Below are positions 1-10,800 of a stretch of DNA of 64,000 nucleotides, in pieces. Numbering within the stretch: position 1 is the stretch's first letter; every line of letters starts with the position of its first letter. The stretch is taken from positions 686,772,583 through 686,836,582 of the forward strand of contig NC_081412.1 of assembly GCF_030272615.1 (NCBI RefSeq), given 5' to 3'. The notes under the pieces are model-generated. The model was not told where the DNA came from and did no database searches. It worked only from the letters and a program-made list of their open reading frames with translations. The DNA is from Cryptomeria japonica (Eukaryota > Streptophyta > Pinopsida > Cupressales > Cupressaceae). Made by a program: the position numbers and the translations under genes.

Positions 1-617
1 ATTAGGTTTGACCCTTTTCAAAATTCCAATTCAATTCCTCTTTTTTTTCAAAACCCTAATAGGGTCCTATTTTTACATTTGTGCCTTCATTTCACCCATC
101 TAGAGATCGTAAAATTCACCATTGTTTGGGGGTTAGGTTTAAAATCATTGTAATATCCATCCCTGACAATTTTGAGAAAAGTTGGTCGGACCATGTGCGT
201 TCCTACCACGGTTCTCGACTTTTTTCCTGAAACTTTGGGAGACTGTATTTAATAGCCTGAATCTGAAAGATTGACTAATTTTATCAATTTTTGATCCCTC
301 TAGAATCGGAAATACCTTCAAAATTCAACATTTCAACTTTCAAGAAATTTTTTTAAATTAAGAGGTTAATTATAGTTTGCCCTGATTTTAAAAATTCCGA
401 TTTTAAAATTAAGTGGTATTCCCTTGTCCCTAATTTTAAAAATTCCAATTTTCTTTCATTTTTAAAAATTGTGTCATCCCCTTCCTCCAAAAAATTTCAA
501 ATTGCATAATCATTATTTCCTTACATTTTGCATTACTCAATTTTGTAAGCTTTGTTCCACAATTCAAAATTCAAATTTTCCCTCTAGTGCATGAGTTTTA
601 CAACTATCAGTCCTACC
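1..617 (+). other. AT-rich non-coding leader of element A
   Basis: No convincing coding sequence. The stretch is rich in A/T runs and has the composition of the 5' untranslated region seen in other Tat-like elements (compare 26745-27521, minus strand). A short motif near 190-220 (accatgtgcgttcctaccac) resembles one near 14725-14750 inside the plus-strand LTR, so part of this leader may be decayed LTR or leader of the same family. The 5' LTR of element A would lie left of the window. Inference from composition and position only. Confidence 0.4.
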
Positions 618-622
618 TATCC
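618..622. repeat. Target-site duplication TATCC of the solo LTR
   Basis: TATCC at 618-622 is repeated exactly at 1930-1934, directly flanking a sequence that begins TGTTGGCATT and ends GGGACTAACA. Five-base direct repeats are the normal footprint of LTR-retrotransposon integration, so this pair fixes the limits of the solo LTR. Confidence 0.85.
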
Positions 623-715
623 TGTTGGCATTCTGATGCAATTTTGTATGACCGGTAAATGGTATGGTTATCATTGTTGGCAACATCATCTCCTTAGTCT
701 TCACAATCCATAGGC

Positions 716-935
716 AATGAGTAAACCGGGCAGTGAGTAAACCAGTAGGCCAAGAGTGAATTGGCAAGCAATGAGAAGACCGACAAGAAGTAAGAAGATC
801 AACAAGCAGTGGACCGGCAGGAATTAAGTAAACTGGCAAGTAGTAGACCGGAAAGAAATGAGAAGATTGGCAAGTAGTAAGGAGATCGGGTAGCGATGAG
901 GAAATCAATATACATGAAGAAATTGGCTAGATAGG
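716..935 (+). repeat. Degenerate short tandem repeats in the solo LTR U3
   Basis: Irregular repeats built from words such as gagtaaacc, ggcaagtagtagacc and aatgagaagac recur about every 20-25 bases. The ORF on the opposite strand here is a by-product of this repeat. Repeats in U3 of LTRs often hold enhancer-like elements, but I cannot assign a factor. Confidence 0.6.
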
Positions 936-1158
936 TTTTGATCGGTACACCAGAAGAGTCGGTAACCGATAGACTAGTAACGTTCAGTTACAACCAGCTA
1001 AATCAAGATTCTTCTCTTATTCAACCGGTGGACTTATCGACATGTTCAACTATATTGATAAAGATTCTTGCATGATTTCAGAAGCACAATTTAAGGCTTG
1101 CAATAGAATTTTGAAAGATATGTTTTGGAGGGAAAAGTTGGCAATAGACTAAAGGGTC

Positions 1159-1168
1159 TATAAATATA
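1159..1168 (+). promoter_or_regulatory. TATA-like box of the solo LTR
   Basis: TATAAATATA lies about 535 bases into the LTR, where a U3/R promoter is expected. It supports plus-strand orientation. Confidence 0.5.
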
Positions 1169-1992
1169 CATATCTCATTCTTGAGATGGTTGTTGTCAAG
1201 GTGAATGAAGTCAATGTGAAAGTGGACATAGGGGGATTTTTAGAGTTTGCAGAGCTGAGTGACAAAGTACGGGTAGAGTGGGGGTTTCACTGAGTAGTGA
1301 TTCAGGTGATAGAGGACTGATAGTGTAGAATTCAAGTACCATCAAACTGGCATACGTTAGAGTTGTGGAGAACAAGAACAACTGATGCAGACCTAGAGTG
1401 ATACTTAATTATGATCTGATCAGGCTAATGTGTAGCTTTTTGTATCTGATCATCCATCTATTGCTTTCTAATAATTGCAACATAAATCCCTTAACTGGGT
1501 GGACTTTAACAGGTCCCATTGTATAAATCCCTTAACCAGGTAACATCTTTATTGATTTTCTAAGTCCTTTAGCTAGGCTACCTTTAACAGGGTAAAGGCA
1601 CTAACCGGCCTTGATTAAAATACCTTAACTGAGTGGCACCTAACCAGTGTCTTTGTAATCTCGTAATAGGGATGTCTCTTCACCAAGAGTACTCTAGAAG
1701 AGTATAAATTTTGTGAGTTCCTACTCACACCGTGGTTTTCTCCCTATTGGGTTTCCACGAGATAAATCTATGTGTCTTTGTATATTTTCATGTATGCTTA
1801 ATCTTCTACAGTAAATGTTTACATTGGTGAATGGTTAATTAGTTCGTACTTAAAGTAAAAGTATCCATTAATAAAAATTGGTAATGTACTAATTCACCCC
1901 TCCCCTCTTAGTACCGTTTGGGACTAACATATCCTATCCCCGTTAGATGAAGCATTAGAATTAAGGCTTCCTAAGGTTTAATTACCGAGGAG

Positions 1993-3605
1993 ATGGAGCC
2001 TACTTTGGGTAACTTCTTTAATGAGGATCATGCTAATTCTTCCCATCTACTCATGTGCCTATTGATGGATCCCATGATGAAGAAGAAGCTATAACTAGGG
2101 TTTCTTTAGATCAATTGTCTACATTGGACAATCAATTTGATAGCTTTCAACAATGGATGTCCCAAGAATACCCTAATAGTTAAGCTCTTCCATTAATTGA
2201 AGGTCTTAAGTGCATGCTTCAAAGTGATAAGAATGGAATTGATATATTGCATGGCATTGCACATATTTTTTATTCTAATGTCATGCCTAACAAGAGTTGT
2301 ACCGAAACCCTAGGTTACTCACAAACTTCAACACAAGTCAATTCCTCTATTCCTTTGGCTAATCCTATGACTATTATTCCTACTTTCACATCTAAAATCA
2401 TGGTTACTTCAACTCAAATGGTCATTCCTACAACCATAGGTCATGGGGGCAATCTCTCTTCTTCATTCAATCCTCCATTGATACCTATGTCTTCCATGAG
2501 TATTCCTACTATTCCTCAACCAATCAGTGTGACACAAGGGGGCAATTCCTTCAACAACTTTATTCCTCCTTTAAGTGTTCCTTTTCCTACCCAATCATCA
2601 CCTATGCCTACTTATCATAATGTTCCACCACCTTATTCTCAATCCATTCCTTCTTTTAACAACATCACACCACCTTATCAATCACCTATGTCTAACACGA
2701 ATTCTTCTACCAAAATGACAATTAATAATCTTGCTCAAACTGTGTCTTCTTTACAACAACAAATTGCTTCCATGAGTCAATCCAAATTTAGTGTGCCCAA
2801 CTTTGATGTTGTGAGCCCACTTTCTCTTGATGTTGTTAAATTTGTGCCACCTAAACATGTGGAGATCCATCAATTGTAACTCTATAATGGAAAAGGTGAT
2901 TCTCTTACGCATGTCAAAACATTTCAAACCTTGTGTACTGATTTTGCTTATGATCAACGATTGCTTGCGAAACTGTTTACAAGAACATTAAGAGATAAGG
3001 CTTTACAATGGTATTTCTCTCTGCCTTCCTATTCTATCACTTCCTTTCAACAACTAGAAAATGATTTCATCCAACAATTTCAAAACAACATTGGTCCTAA
3101 AATCACTTTGACTAATTTAATGCATTGTAAACAGGGTGTTAAAGAGAAAGTGACTGATTTCATTGGTAGATATAAGCATTTGTGTGTTCAAATTTCTTTT
3201 CATGTGCCTGATAATGATATTCAAAGAATTTTCATTTCTAATTTACAAAAAGATATCAGGGAAAAGCTTCTTTTGTCTGAGTTTACTTCCTTTCCACAGT
3301 TGTGCACAACGCTCCACAATTATCAACTGGATGTGAGTCAAATGGAGAAATCCACTCCTATGGCTCCAAGTGATAAGGTGCAGAGTGTTCAACAACAGTT
3401 TGTGAAGTTCAAACCAACAAAAATCTTCATCAAGTTCAATGATCCAATCAAAATTAACAACCATGTGAATGCTACAACAGGTGTGCCTCCTATTTCTATT
3501 TTTTTCCAAAGAGAAAGACAATTTACTCCTTTGAATGAATCTCTGCATAGTATTATGTCTCAGTTATTGCATAGAAATATTATCAAACTTCCTCCTATAA
3601 AATAA
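1993..3605 (+). pseudogene. Element A gag (retrotransposon capsid), degraded
   Basis: Gag forms the capsid particle that packages element RNA. The N-terminal part (about 2045-2213) is readable only with a stop and a frame change. A Pro/Ser/Thr-rich stretch follows at 2290-2700 (many IP, PP and Q-rich words), then a retrotrans_gag-type domain at about 2880-3350. There LYNGKGDSLTHV, ALQWYFSLP and FIQQFQNNIG match the usual order (substrate-proximal G-D, W-[FY]-x-x-LP, F...F). A stop at 2878-2880 splits the ORF into 2214-2879 and 2931-3605. The downstream sequence FHHLPGHDTEKYFALK resembles the Tat-type gag/PR boundary. Lineage assignment is by eye. Confidence 0.75.
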
Positions 3606-3606
3606 G

Positions 3607-4461
3607 TTGATCCTTCCAAACTTGCATCTCCTTATTTTGATAACAACTCCTTTTTTCCAATTTCATCATCTACCTGGTCATGATACTGAGAAATATTTTG
3701 CATTGAAAAATAAGGTTCAAGACTTGATTGATAATAATACTATATCGGTGGTAGGTGTGAATGATAAAGGGAATAAATTAGTTTCTCCTCTTAATCAAAA
3801 TCTTAATAATTTCACTGATCCCTTGCCATCTCATACCTCTAACGTTATTGAGATTGTGCCTAATTCTCTCACTTCTGAAGAATTCATCTGTATGGCTCTG
3901 AACTTGGTTAATATGGTAGAAACACAAGATACACCTAAGGATCCTTGTATTACATTTGACCCTAGTGAGACCATTAGGGCACCCGATGGCCCTTTATACA
4001 TAGTTGCAAATGTTAAGGATATCCCTTGCCGTGGTGCCCTGATTGATCCCTCTTGCATGGTTAATGCTATAACTGAAGAGTATCTTTTCACTTTATGATT
4101 GCATAAACCAATAAATGATGCTTCTAATGTAGTGGTGAAGTTATTTGATGGTTTCTCTTGTCCTACCATTGGTTCGATCACCATTCTTGTTGAAGTCCAT
4201 ACTAAATCCTTGGATGTTGATTTTGTTATCAGACCTTCTTCTAAGCAATTCCATGTAGAGTTGGACTATCCTTGGCTATCTTCCATGAAGGCTATTGCTT
4301 CTCCAATCTACAAGTGTCTTAAATTTTCTCACAATGGAGAAATCATAACCGTGAACCATAACTTATTTCATCCATCCGAAAGAAGCCCTAATGTTCCTAT
4401 TGATCTCTTTTGGCCTAAACAATTTCAATCTCTTCCATCAAGGAGCAATGTTCTTTTTTAG
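3607..4461 (+). pseudogene. Element A aspartic protease region, degraded
   Basis: The protease matures Gag-Pol. The first half (3607-4098) holds a Tat-like linker with HHLPGHDTEKYFALKNK and then RGALIDPSCMVNAI (about 4030-4070). This occupies the place of the active-site strand, normally D-[ST]-G or, in Tat elements, D-G-G. Here it reads D-P-S, so catalysis is doubtful. A stop (TGA at 4096-4098) breaks the frame. The next segment (4099-4461) contains DYPWLSSMKAIAS, the counterpart of the LG-R-P-W-[IL] strand, then KFSHNGEIITVNH. Similar second halves appear in B (24154-24414) and C (33300-33400). Confidence 0.7.
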
Positions 4462-4485
4462 TCTTATCAAAAATGAAAGAATCAT

Positions 4486-4911
4486 ATGCTCTTATCCTTA
4501 AGTCAACCTAGATCTCCAACACTTGACATTCCTATTATTCTTCAAGATGAGTTTCTTCCTCTCTCGGATAGAACTAATCTCCCTCCTAAGGAAAATTGTC
4601 TACCTACCTCTATGAATGTGACATTACCTTCCCTTAAGAAGAACACCAATATTATTCCTAAGGTTAGACCTATACCTCCTCCTCATGATGGACTTGGTCT
4701 CCTTCCTATACCAAAAAGACCTCAACCTAAACCTTCCACTATCAAGGAGAGAAACATTCATACTTTTCCAAGTGTTCTTCCTTCTTCTCAACCATCCACT
4801 AAGACTAGACGAAATCACTGTGCGAGAGAATGCCAACGAAGACATCATGTTCAAGCTCGTGAAGTGATCCCTAAAAATACCAAATCTGCTCAGACTCTGA
4901 TAGTTGACATG
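4486..4911 (+). pseudogene. Element A Pro-rich post-protease ORF, 5' part
   Basis: An open stretch rich in Pro, Ser and Lys (for example PKVRPIPPPHDGLG) follows the protease region. I recognise no domain; it resembles the low-complexity linkers between PR and RT in Tat-type elements. N1 inserted at its last codons. The target duplication ACATG ends the segment and the same frame resumes at 12698, so the ORF was open here when N1 landed. Confidence 0.55.
4907..4911. repeat. Target-site duplication ACATG of N1
   Basis: ACATG at 4907-4911 is repeated exactly at 12693-12697, immediately outside the two LTRs. The perfect match shows that N1 is an intact integration product and defines its ends to the base. 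Confidence 0.93.
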
Positions 4912-6066
4912 TGTTGGCATTTTTGATGATTATGTTGTGATTGTCATTGATGGACACACACTTGCATTGAGATCATTTTGTATGTATTAGTTAAAGCTCA
5001 ACTGGTACATGTTCCAACTGGTATGATGCATTATAGTCTTTAAGACTATTGGTGTTTTGCAAAAAGTGTTTACCGATCTGAAGTGGTATGTTAACCCCAA
5101 GTGGTTCGAGGATCTCAAGCGGAACAAAGGATCAAAGCGACAGAACACATATTCCCCAATCTTTAGTTTGTCAAACTGACAACCGACATTTTGCTTGAAC
5201 CGGTATTTTGTATGAACCGGTAATACTCTGTGATGAGTTACCAACCAAAATTTTGTGATGAGTTACCATCCACCGATTCTTTGATGGTTCCAACACTTTA
5301 ACGATGCTTTTTGTGTCGAGTTACCAGATACATCCAGATGCATTGAACCTAGGAAGTTGTATTGTAATCCTATTGGACCGACATGAAATCAGATTCCTTT
5401 ATAAGGACATCATGTCTAGGGTTTTAGGTTGGTGTTGTTGTTGTTGTTGGTGAAGTTGATATTGTTGCTAGGGTTTAAGGTGGTTGAGGAATCAAAGAGA
5501 GTATGAATGTGTAGAAGAGTGAAGTAATGCTATAATGCATTAGGAATGAGCTATCAAGGATCTAACCAAGCAATCTATGCTATTTGCTAGATCACTCACT
5601 TGTTGATTACTCACATCTTCGACAAGTCTGTAGCCCTTAACCGGGTAGGCCCAAAAGCCTTTTGTAAATTCTCTAACAAGGTGGTTCACATCTGTGGATC
5701 TAAAATCCTCTAGCAAGGTAGTCTTTAATCGGACTTATCTCCTAACAGAGATTGAGATTCCTAATAGGATCTGTTCTGGTAAAGAACATTGTAAGACCTT
5801 AACCGGTCTGGTTCCTATTCTGCAGATAGTTACTTGTGAGTTCCATCTCACCATGTTTTTTCCCATTTGGGTTTCCATGTCAAAAATTTTCTTGTGTTAT
5901 GGTGTTTGTGCTTCTGTGGGTGAATGCATTATTTGCTATTTGGTTTGCATGTGTATTAATCGGTTTGTCTGCTAAACTGCTTTACTGGTTTACTATTAGT
6001 CTTGCAAAGTGTTTAAGTGTAAAGATTTTTGCCATACTAATTCACCCCCCTTCTTAGTATTCATCA
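4912..6066 (+). mobile_element. N1 5' LTR
   Basis: Begins TGTTGGCATTTTTGATG and ends TATTCATCA; it is nearly identical to 11538-12692, with scattered substitutions. A TATA-like TTTATAAG lies at 5398-5405, followed by a conserved leader (catcatgtctagggtttta). The ends carry the pyrimidine-rich aattcacccccc motif. ACCGGT/AACCGG words are frequent, as in the solo LTR. The small ORFs inside are spurious. Confidence 0.92.
5398..5405 (+). promoter_or_regulatory. TATA-like box in N1 5' LTR
   Basis: TTTATAAG is conserved at about 12023-12030 in the 3' LTR and, inverted, in both N2 LTRs (near 35215 and 41596). This is the most likely promoter core driving N1 transcription. Confidence 0.55.
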
Positions 6067-6081
6067 ATTGGTTCCAGAGCC
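6067..6081 (+). promoter_or_regulatory. N1 primer-binding site (tRNA-iMet type)
   Basis: ATTGGTTCCAGAGCC starts right after the 5' LTR. It resembles the TGGTATCAGAGC site complementary to the 3' end of initiator Met tRNA, with two mismatches. The N2 copy reads ATTGGTATTAGAGCC, so the consensus is closer to the canonical site. Confidence 0.8.
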
Positions 6082-6116
6082 TACCTTTCTATAAGTTTAA
6101 CCACTTGGAAAGAGAT

Positions 6117-7393
6117 ATGGGGGAATACACATTGAGGGAACTTACTCATCAACTCACTCAGTCTGAGCAAGCCTATGATGATCTTATGGTCAAATACAAG
6201 GCATCTCAAGCAAAGAGGAGAGAACATGCTGAAAAGTTGATGGAGCTATCTGAAAATAGTTCCTCTGATGAAGCGAACATGGAAGCCCTGATTCAAGAAG
6301 TAGAAAAGCTGAATGAATCCAATTCCAACCTGAGAAAAGAATTGAAAGGACTAACTATTCAAAAGTGTCAAGAGCTTGAGAACCGAAGGAAAGCTGAAGA
6401 TCTGGTCAAAGACAAAGATCATGAAAACTCCAAGCTGAAGCAAGAGATCAGTGTCGTAACTGCTCAACTCCATGCAAGCAAAGTGGAAAAGGAAGACATG
6501 CAAGGATAACTGAACACTACCATATCTGAGAATAAAACTTGATGGAAATAAATGCTACTATTTCCAAAGAACTCTCTAAGTCAAAGGAAATACTTGCTAA
6601 GTTCAACAAGAGTACTGTCAAGCTAGAGCAAAAGCTTGAATCTGCCAAACCGGTAAAGAATACCAATGGAATTGGTTATTCCAGTCATGAGGAAGGTGAG
6701 ACCTCTGGTACAATTGCTGAAGCATCAAAGAAACAATCGACATCAAAGGATAAAGGTAAGAAAAAGTTTAAACCTGTTTTCTTTAACTGTCTGAAAGAAG
6801 GACATACTGCAAATGTGTGTAGGAGTAAGGCTTATAATAATTTTCCTTATTTCCTAAATGATAAGCCTAGATCCTATAGATTCAATGTTAACTGTTATGC
6901 ATGCAACAAGTTTGGGCATAGAGAATCTGAATGCAAGTCTATTATGAATCACACTGGAAGATACCCTTAGAGGACCCAAGGAGTTGGTCCTGAACCTTTT
7001 GTGAACCAGAATCACAACCGATTTAATGCCTTCAATCATCAGCCAAGAAGCGGTGGCTATCAAGCGGCAACCGGATGGAGAGAAAACTGTTGGCTTTGTC
7101 ATGGTCATGGTCACACTGCTGCTACATGCAGAAGGAAGAATGGAAACATGAACAATGGACCCTGGAGAGCACCTGGATTGGTCTGCTATCACTACAACAA
7201 ACCAAGTCACATTGCCAGATTTTGCAGAAGTAGAAAGAGCATATCGAATGACATACCGGTCACTCTGGAAGGAAAGATTGATGTTGACATTATTCAAGCA
7301 GATATGAACAAATCTTGGAAGAAGAAACCAACGGTGTTACAAGAGGAACAGGTTTCTGCACCTAGTGTGGAAATAACGGAACCGAAAAACTAA
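6117..7393 (+). pseudogene. N1 ORF1: gag-like coiled coil with zinc knuckles
   Basis: The chosen start gives MGEYTLRELTHQL, also found in N2. Residues 1-130 form a long heptad-rich coiled coil (EKLNESNSNLRKELKG, RRKAEDLVKDKDHENSKLKQ). After a stop and frame change near 6509-6540 the coil continues and a Lys-rich segment follows. Then come CCHC-type knuckles: NCLKEGHTANVC (first Cys replaced by Phe), YACNKFGHRESEC (first Cys lost), CWLCHGHGHTAATC (intact), and CYHYNKPSHIARFC (second Cys replaced by Tyr). An in-frame stop (6968-6970) separates the second and third. I see no Copia capsid (UBN2) domain. Probable role: RNA-binding Gag remnant. N2 keeps better knuckles. Confidence 0.75.
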
Positions 7394-7400
7394 GCTTTAG

Positions 7401-7417
7401 AAAAGCTTAGGGGGAGC
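7401..7417 (+). promoter_or_regulatory. Internal polypurine-tract-like motif in N1
   Basis: AAAAGCTTAGGGGGAGC directly follows ORF1. The same motif occurs in N2 at about 39584-39600 on the minus strand, and a variant (gcttagggggagtaat) lies near 11440. It resembles a plus-strand priming tract and could act as a second priming site, or mark the join where the ORF2 module was acquired. Confidence 0.45.
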
Positions 7418-7839
7418 AAACGGCAAAATGTTTCGAACCCCCGGTTTACACCAGTAAAAGTCCTTAACCGGTGTATGATACCTGTTAGTCAGCAGAAGAT
7501 CAGAAATGCTAAAAGGCAAATTAGGGTTTTAGCCCTAATAGTGGAGCATTTATTGTGGTAGGTGAGGAATATGTTTAAAAGGACTTTTCAAATCATTTCT
7601 CACTATCAGTTTTCATAGCGAAGAAGGTTTTCAAGTGCAGAGCGAAGAAAAGTGATTTGTGCTGCGATTCAAAGAAATTTTAGAAACCTTGAAGGAGATT
7701 CAAATTCAAATTGCAAACAGTCAAGTGAAGAACGCAAAGTGGTGATTCTACAACCGACGGAGTGTGAGGTGGAGAAGAATCTAAAAGCCCTAAATTCATG
7801 ATTTTTGAAAGGTATTTTTCGAGTTTTTTAGTTTCTATC
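7418..7839 (+). other. Untranslated spacer between N1 ORF1 and ORF2
   Basis: No coding sequence. It contains a palindrome near 7525-7550 (attagggttttagccctaat) and a TTTAAAAG word near 7570 that could be a weak TATA element. It is conserved in N2 (39179-39590, minus strand), so it may hold a leader or promoter for ORF2. That role is inferred. Confidence 0.35.
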
Positions 7840-10800
7840 ATGGCTTCTGCATCCCATACTAGCTCTAGTACATCTGTAGATTCATCAAGCTTTATTCAAC
7901 GCAAGTCTAGATATAATGCCCTATCACAAGTTCCAGCTGGTGTGATAGTAGAAGAGGGAGTCTCCGATTATATAGATTGTAAAGTAGAAGACCTAGGGTC
8001 TCTAGCAATTCACTCGCAACTAGGTTTATTTTGTGGACAAGATAAAAAGATCAAATCGGAGTATAGTATTTTGGAGAAGAAGAAGCTCCACAATGTTGTT
8101 TATTTCCTGGAGGATATCATAGATGATCACATTAGGATCATTTTGAGCAGAGTTCATGGTGACCAAATATACCTGGAAAAAATGCATGATATAACACCAC
8201 AAGAAATTCATGCCGTCATCGGTTTCTGCAATACAGGGGAAGTGCCAGCCCTAAGGACAATAAGAAAAACTAAAATGTCTAAGCTCACCGGTTCAATGAG
8301 TGACTCATGAGGTATGACCATCAATTCAATCAAGGACAATCTGGTGAAATATGCATGTATGGTGATTGGATACCAGACGTTCTCAGCTAGCAAAATTAAC
8401 TTTGTATCTGCTGCAGCGGTAAATGCCACTTACCGGATGATCAAGGAGGGTGCATCATTTGACCTATGTGCCAGTATGCAAAGGCAACTACTGTTGAATC
8501 TGAAATCAATCAAACAAGATAATGCATTAAGGTTCAAGTTTGGATAACTACTGGTTGGGTTATTCTTTTACTTCCAAGGCTACTTTCCAGGAGTAGGTGA
8601 TGTCCAATGGTCTGCTAACCAACCGGTAACCAAGCAAATCAAGGAAAGCCTTCAAGAAGTTGGAACCAGTTACCCCGAAGTTTTGAACAAGTACTTTGAT
8701 AAGTTCAAACACAAAATGAGTCAAAGGATGAGGATATTCGGTGACATAGTCAAGAAGTATGAAGATGATATCTGCTTTATCATCAAGGTGGATCAATGCA
8801 TAATGGAGGCTGTTGAGCCTAGACAGGAGGAAGTGGAGGCTATGGGCTATGAGGTAATGAATGATATGCTGGAAGGATATGCCTCTACCCTTATTGCCTC
8901 ATTTCTTGATCCAAAGGCAAAGAGAATCGACACATACCTAGAAAGGATAACACCAGTTGAGGAACCCTCAGCAAAGAAAGGGAAAGAACCTTCAGTGAAG
9001 AAGGCAAAAGAAGTGCCTTCAACATTGACACCATCTACTACAACCAGTCCTATAGTGACCAAGCGGTCATCGGCTAAAACGAAACTGGAAGCGGCACCTG
9101 CTAAAGTCTTCAAGAGAAAGAGGAAGACAAGGAATGCCTCACCAAACTAAGAAGAAACTGTGTTTGAGGAAAAACCTAAGAAGACACTTCAAGCAAAGAA
9201 AAAGACAAAGAATGAACTGGCATCATCGGCACTGGTAAATATTGACATCTCCTCCTATAAACCTTTGACACATTGTCAAAGAACTATCAAAAACATTAGG
9301 AGAAAAGTGCTAAATGATTTGATTGATTGTTTTGATGACTTTAATAATGATGAAAAGGAAGCGGTTGAAAAAGAAATAATTTAGTATTTATGTGTTAATG
9401 ACCGGTCGCCATCAGAAATTAGATCTGAGACACCGAATTCTTTGTATAAGTCCTTAGACAATAAATGGCGCATTGCCATAGAGCAGGAATAGGAAATGAG
9501 AGAAAAAGTTTTTGCTGAACATTTTCCTAATGTATCAAATTCGGAACTGTTCGAAGTAATGAACAAATACAAAGGCCTCTTCTTCATGAGAAGAAGAAGA
9601 CTCCTGTTACTTGAAGGGAAGGGTAAAGAAATGCTCAAGAATACACACACCCTTTCTCTAGAAGCTCTGAAGATGCATAGAGTGGCTAAAGCCAACAGGA
9701 AGGCTGAACAAGAACCGACAATAACAAAACCAGATGAAGTGTTTAATGATGAAGGAAACCCGGTTGTTGAACCTATCGACACTATTGATGTCGATGCTCT
9801 AGATGGAGAAGATGTTGCTCAGGGTACACCAATGGAAGTTACAGGACAAGAGAAGCAGACATAATAGGAAATAAAGAAAAAGGAAACAGAGGACAAAAAG
9901 GAGGAAGAAAGAAGCAAGCGGAGGAGAAGAAGAATGAAGAGGAGAAGAAGAAGAAGAATGAAGAGGAAAAGAAGAAGACAGATGAAGAGGAGAAGAAAAA
10001 GAAAGATGAAGAGGAGAAGAAGAAGAAGGATGAAGAGGAGAAGAAGAAGAAAGATGAAGAGGAGAAGAAGAAGAAGGATGAAGTGGAGAGGAAGAAAGAA
10101 AAAGAAGAGGAGAAACAAAAACGAGAAGAAAAGAGAAAAGAAGAAGAGAAGAAAAGAAAATAAGAGGAAGAAGAGAAAAAGAAACAAGAAGATCCAAGGA
10201 AGAAGAAAGAGGAAGAGGATGAGAAGAAGAGAAAGGAAGAGGATAAGCGAAAGGAAGTAGAAAAGAAGAAGGAAGAGGAAGATAAGGCAGAGGAGGAGTG
10301 GAAGGAAATAGAGAAAAGGAAGAAGGAAGAGAAAGAGAAGGAAGAGGAAAAGAGAAGAGAAGCGACAAGGAAGAAAACAGAGGAGGACAAGGCAGGAGAA
10401 GCGGCAAAGAGCATGCAAATGGAGACACCTAAGGCAATCGGTAGTCAAACCAAACCGCCTGACCTCACCAGTCCCATTGACCTCCAGTCTGCAAGTGAAA
10501 TGGAGCTACTGCAGAGCATCAAGGTTGCTCAAGAATGCCTTGAGGTGTTAAGGAGGAAGAAGGAGGAAGATGTGATCCAAGCGGCAGTGGACACTCTTAC
10601 CAGCTTGTTACCCAGTACTGACTCATCATTGGCCCAATTGAAGCTCCTATGCACAATAGTGGATGATCAAGTGCAGAGCTTAGAAGAGGTAGTAGAGGCA
10701 AATGCTAAGAAAGAGCATCAAAAGGCTCTCAATATTGCCCTGGTGAAGAAGCTTAATGAGCTCTGGTCTGAATTGCAAAAAGTACAAAAGGATATTAGGA

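Larger units (their letters stand above)
623..1929 (+). mobile_element. Solo LTR (Copia/SIRE-like), 1307 bp
   Basis: The sequence starts TGTTGGCATT and ends ACTAACA, giving TG...CA termini, with a perfect TATCC target duplication. There is no internal region or second LTR, so it is best read as a solo LTR left by recombination between the two LTRs of a full element. A TATA-like box (1159-1168) gives the plus orientation. The last 250 bases, including the gggtttccacg motif and the pyrimidine-rich end (ttcacccctcccctcttagt), resemble the LTR ends of N1 (4912-6066), so the two families are related although the rest differs. It sits in the leader of element A and is therefore younger than A. Confidence 0.85.

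Noticed and set aside
5694-6057. Short Cys/Phe-rich ORFs in the N1 LTRs (also 12320-12714, 34556-34744, 40901-41203)
   Set aside because: They recur in every LTR copy but differ in start and end and overlap LTR signals; they are chance frames in the LTR.
9934-10260. Arg/Lys-rich ORF (RRRRRMKRKRR type)
   Set aside because: Frame-shifted reading of the same gaagaggag repeat; the ORF2 frame gives the Glu/Lys version conserved in N2.
9799-10448. Three long Ser/Phe/Leu-rich minus-strand ORFs of about 200 codons, looking like membrane proteins
   Set aside because: They are the complement of the purine-rich Glu/Lys repeat of N1 ORF2 in all frames. Low complexity explains their length, and N2 gives similar shadows at 36833-37491.
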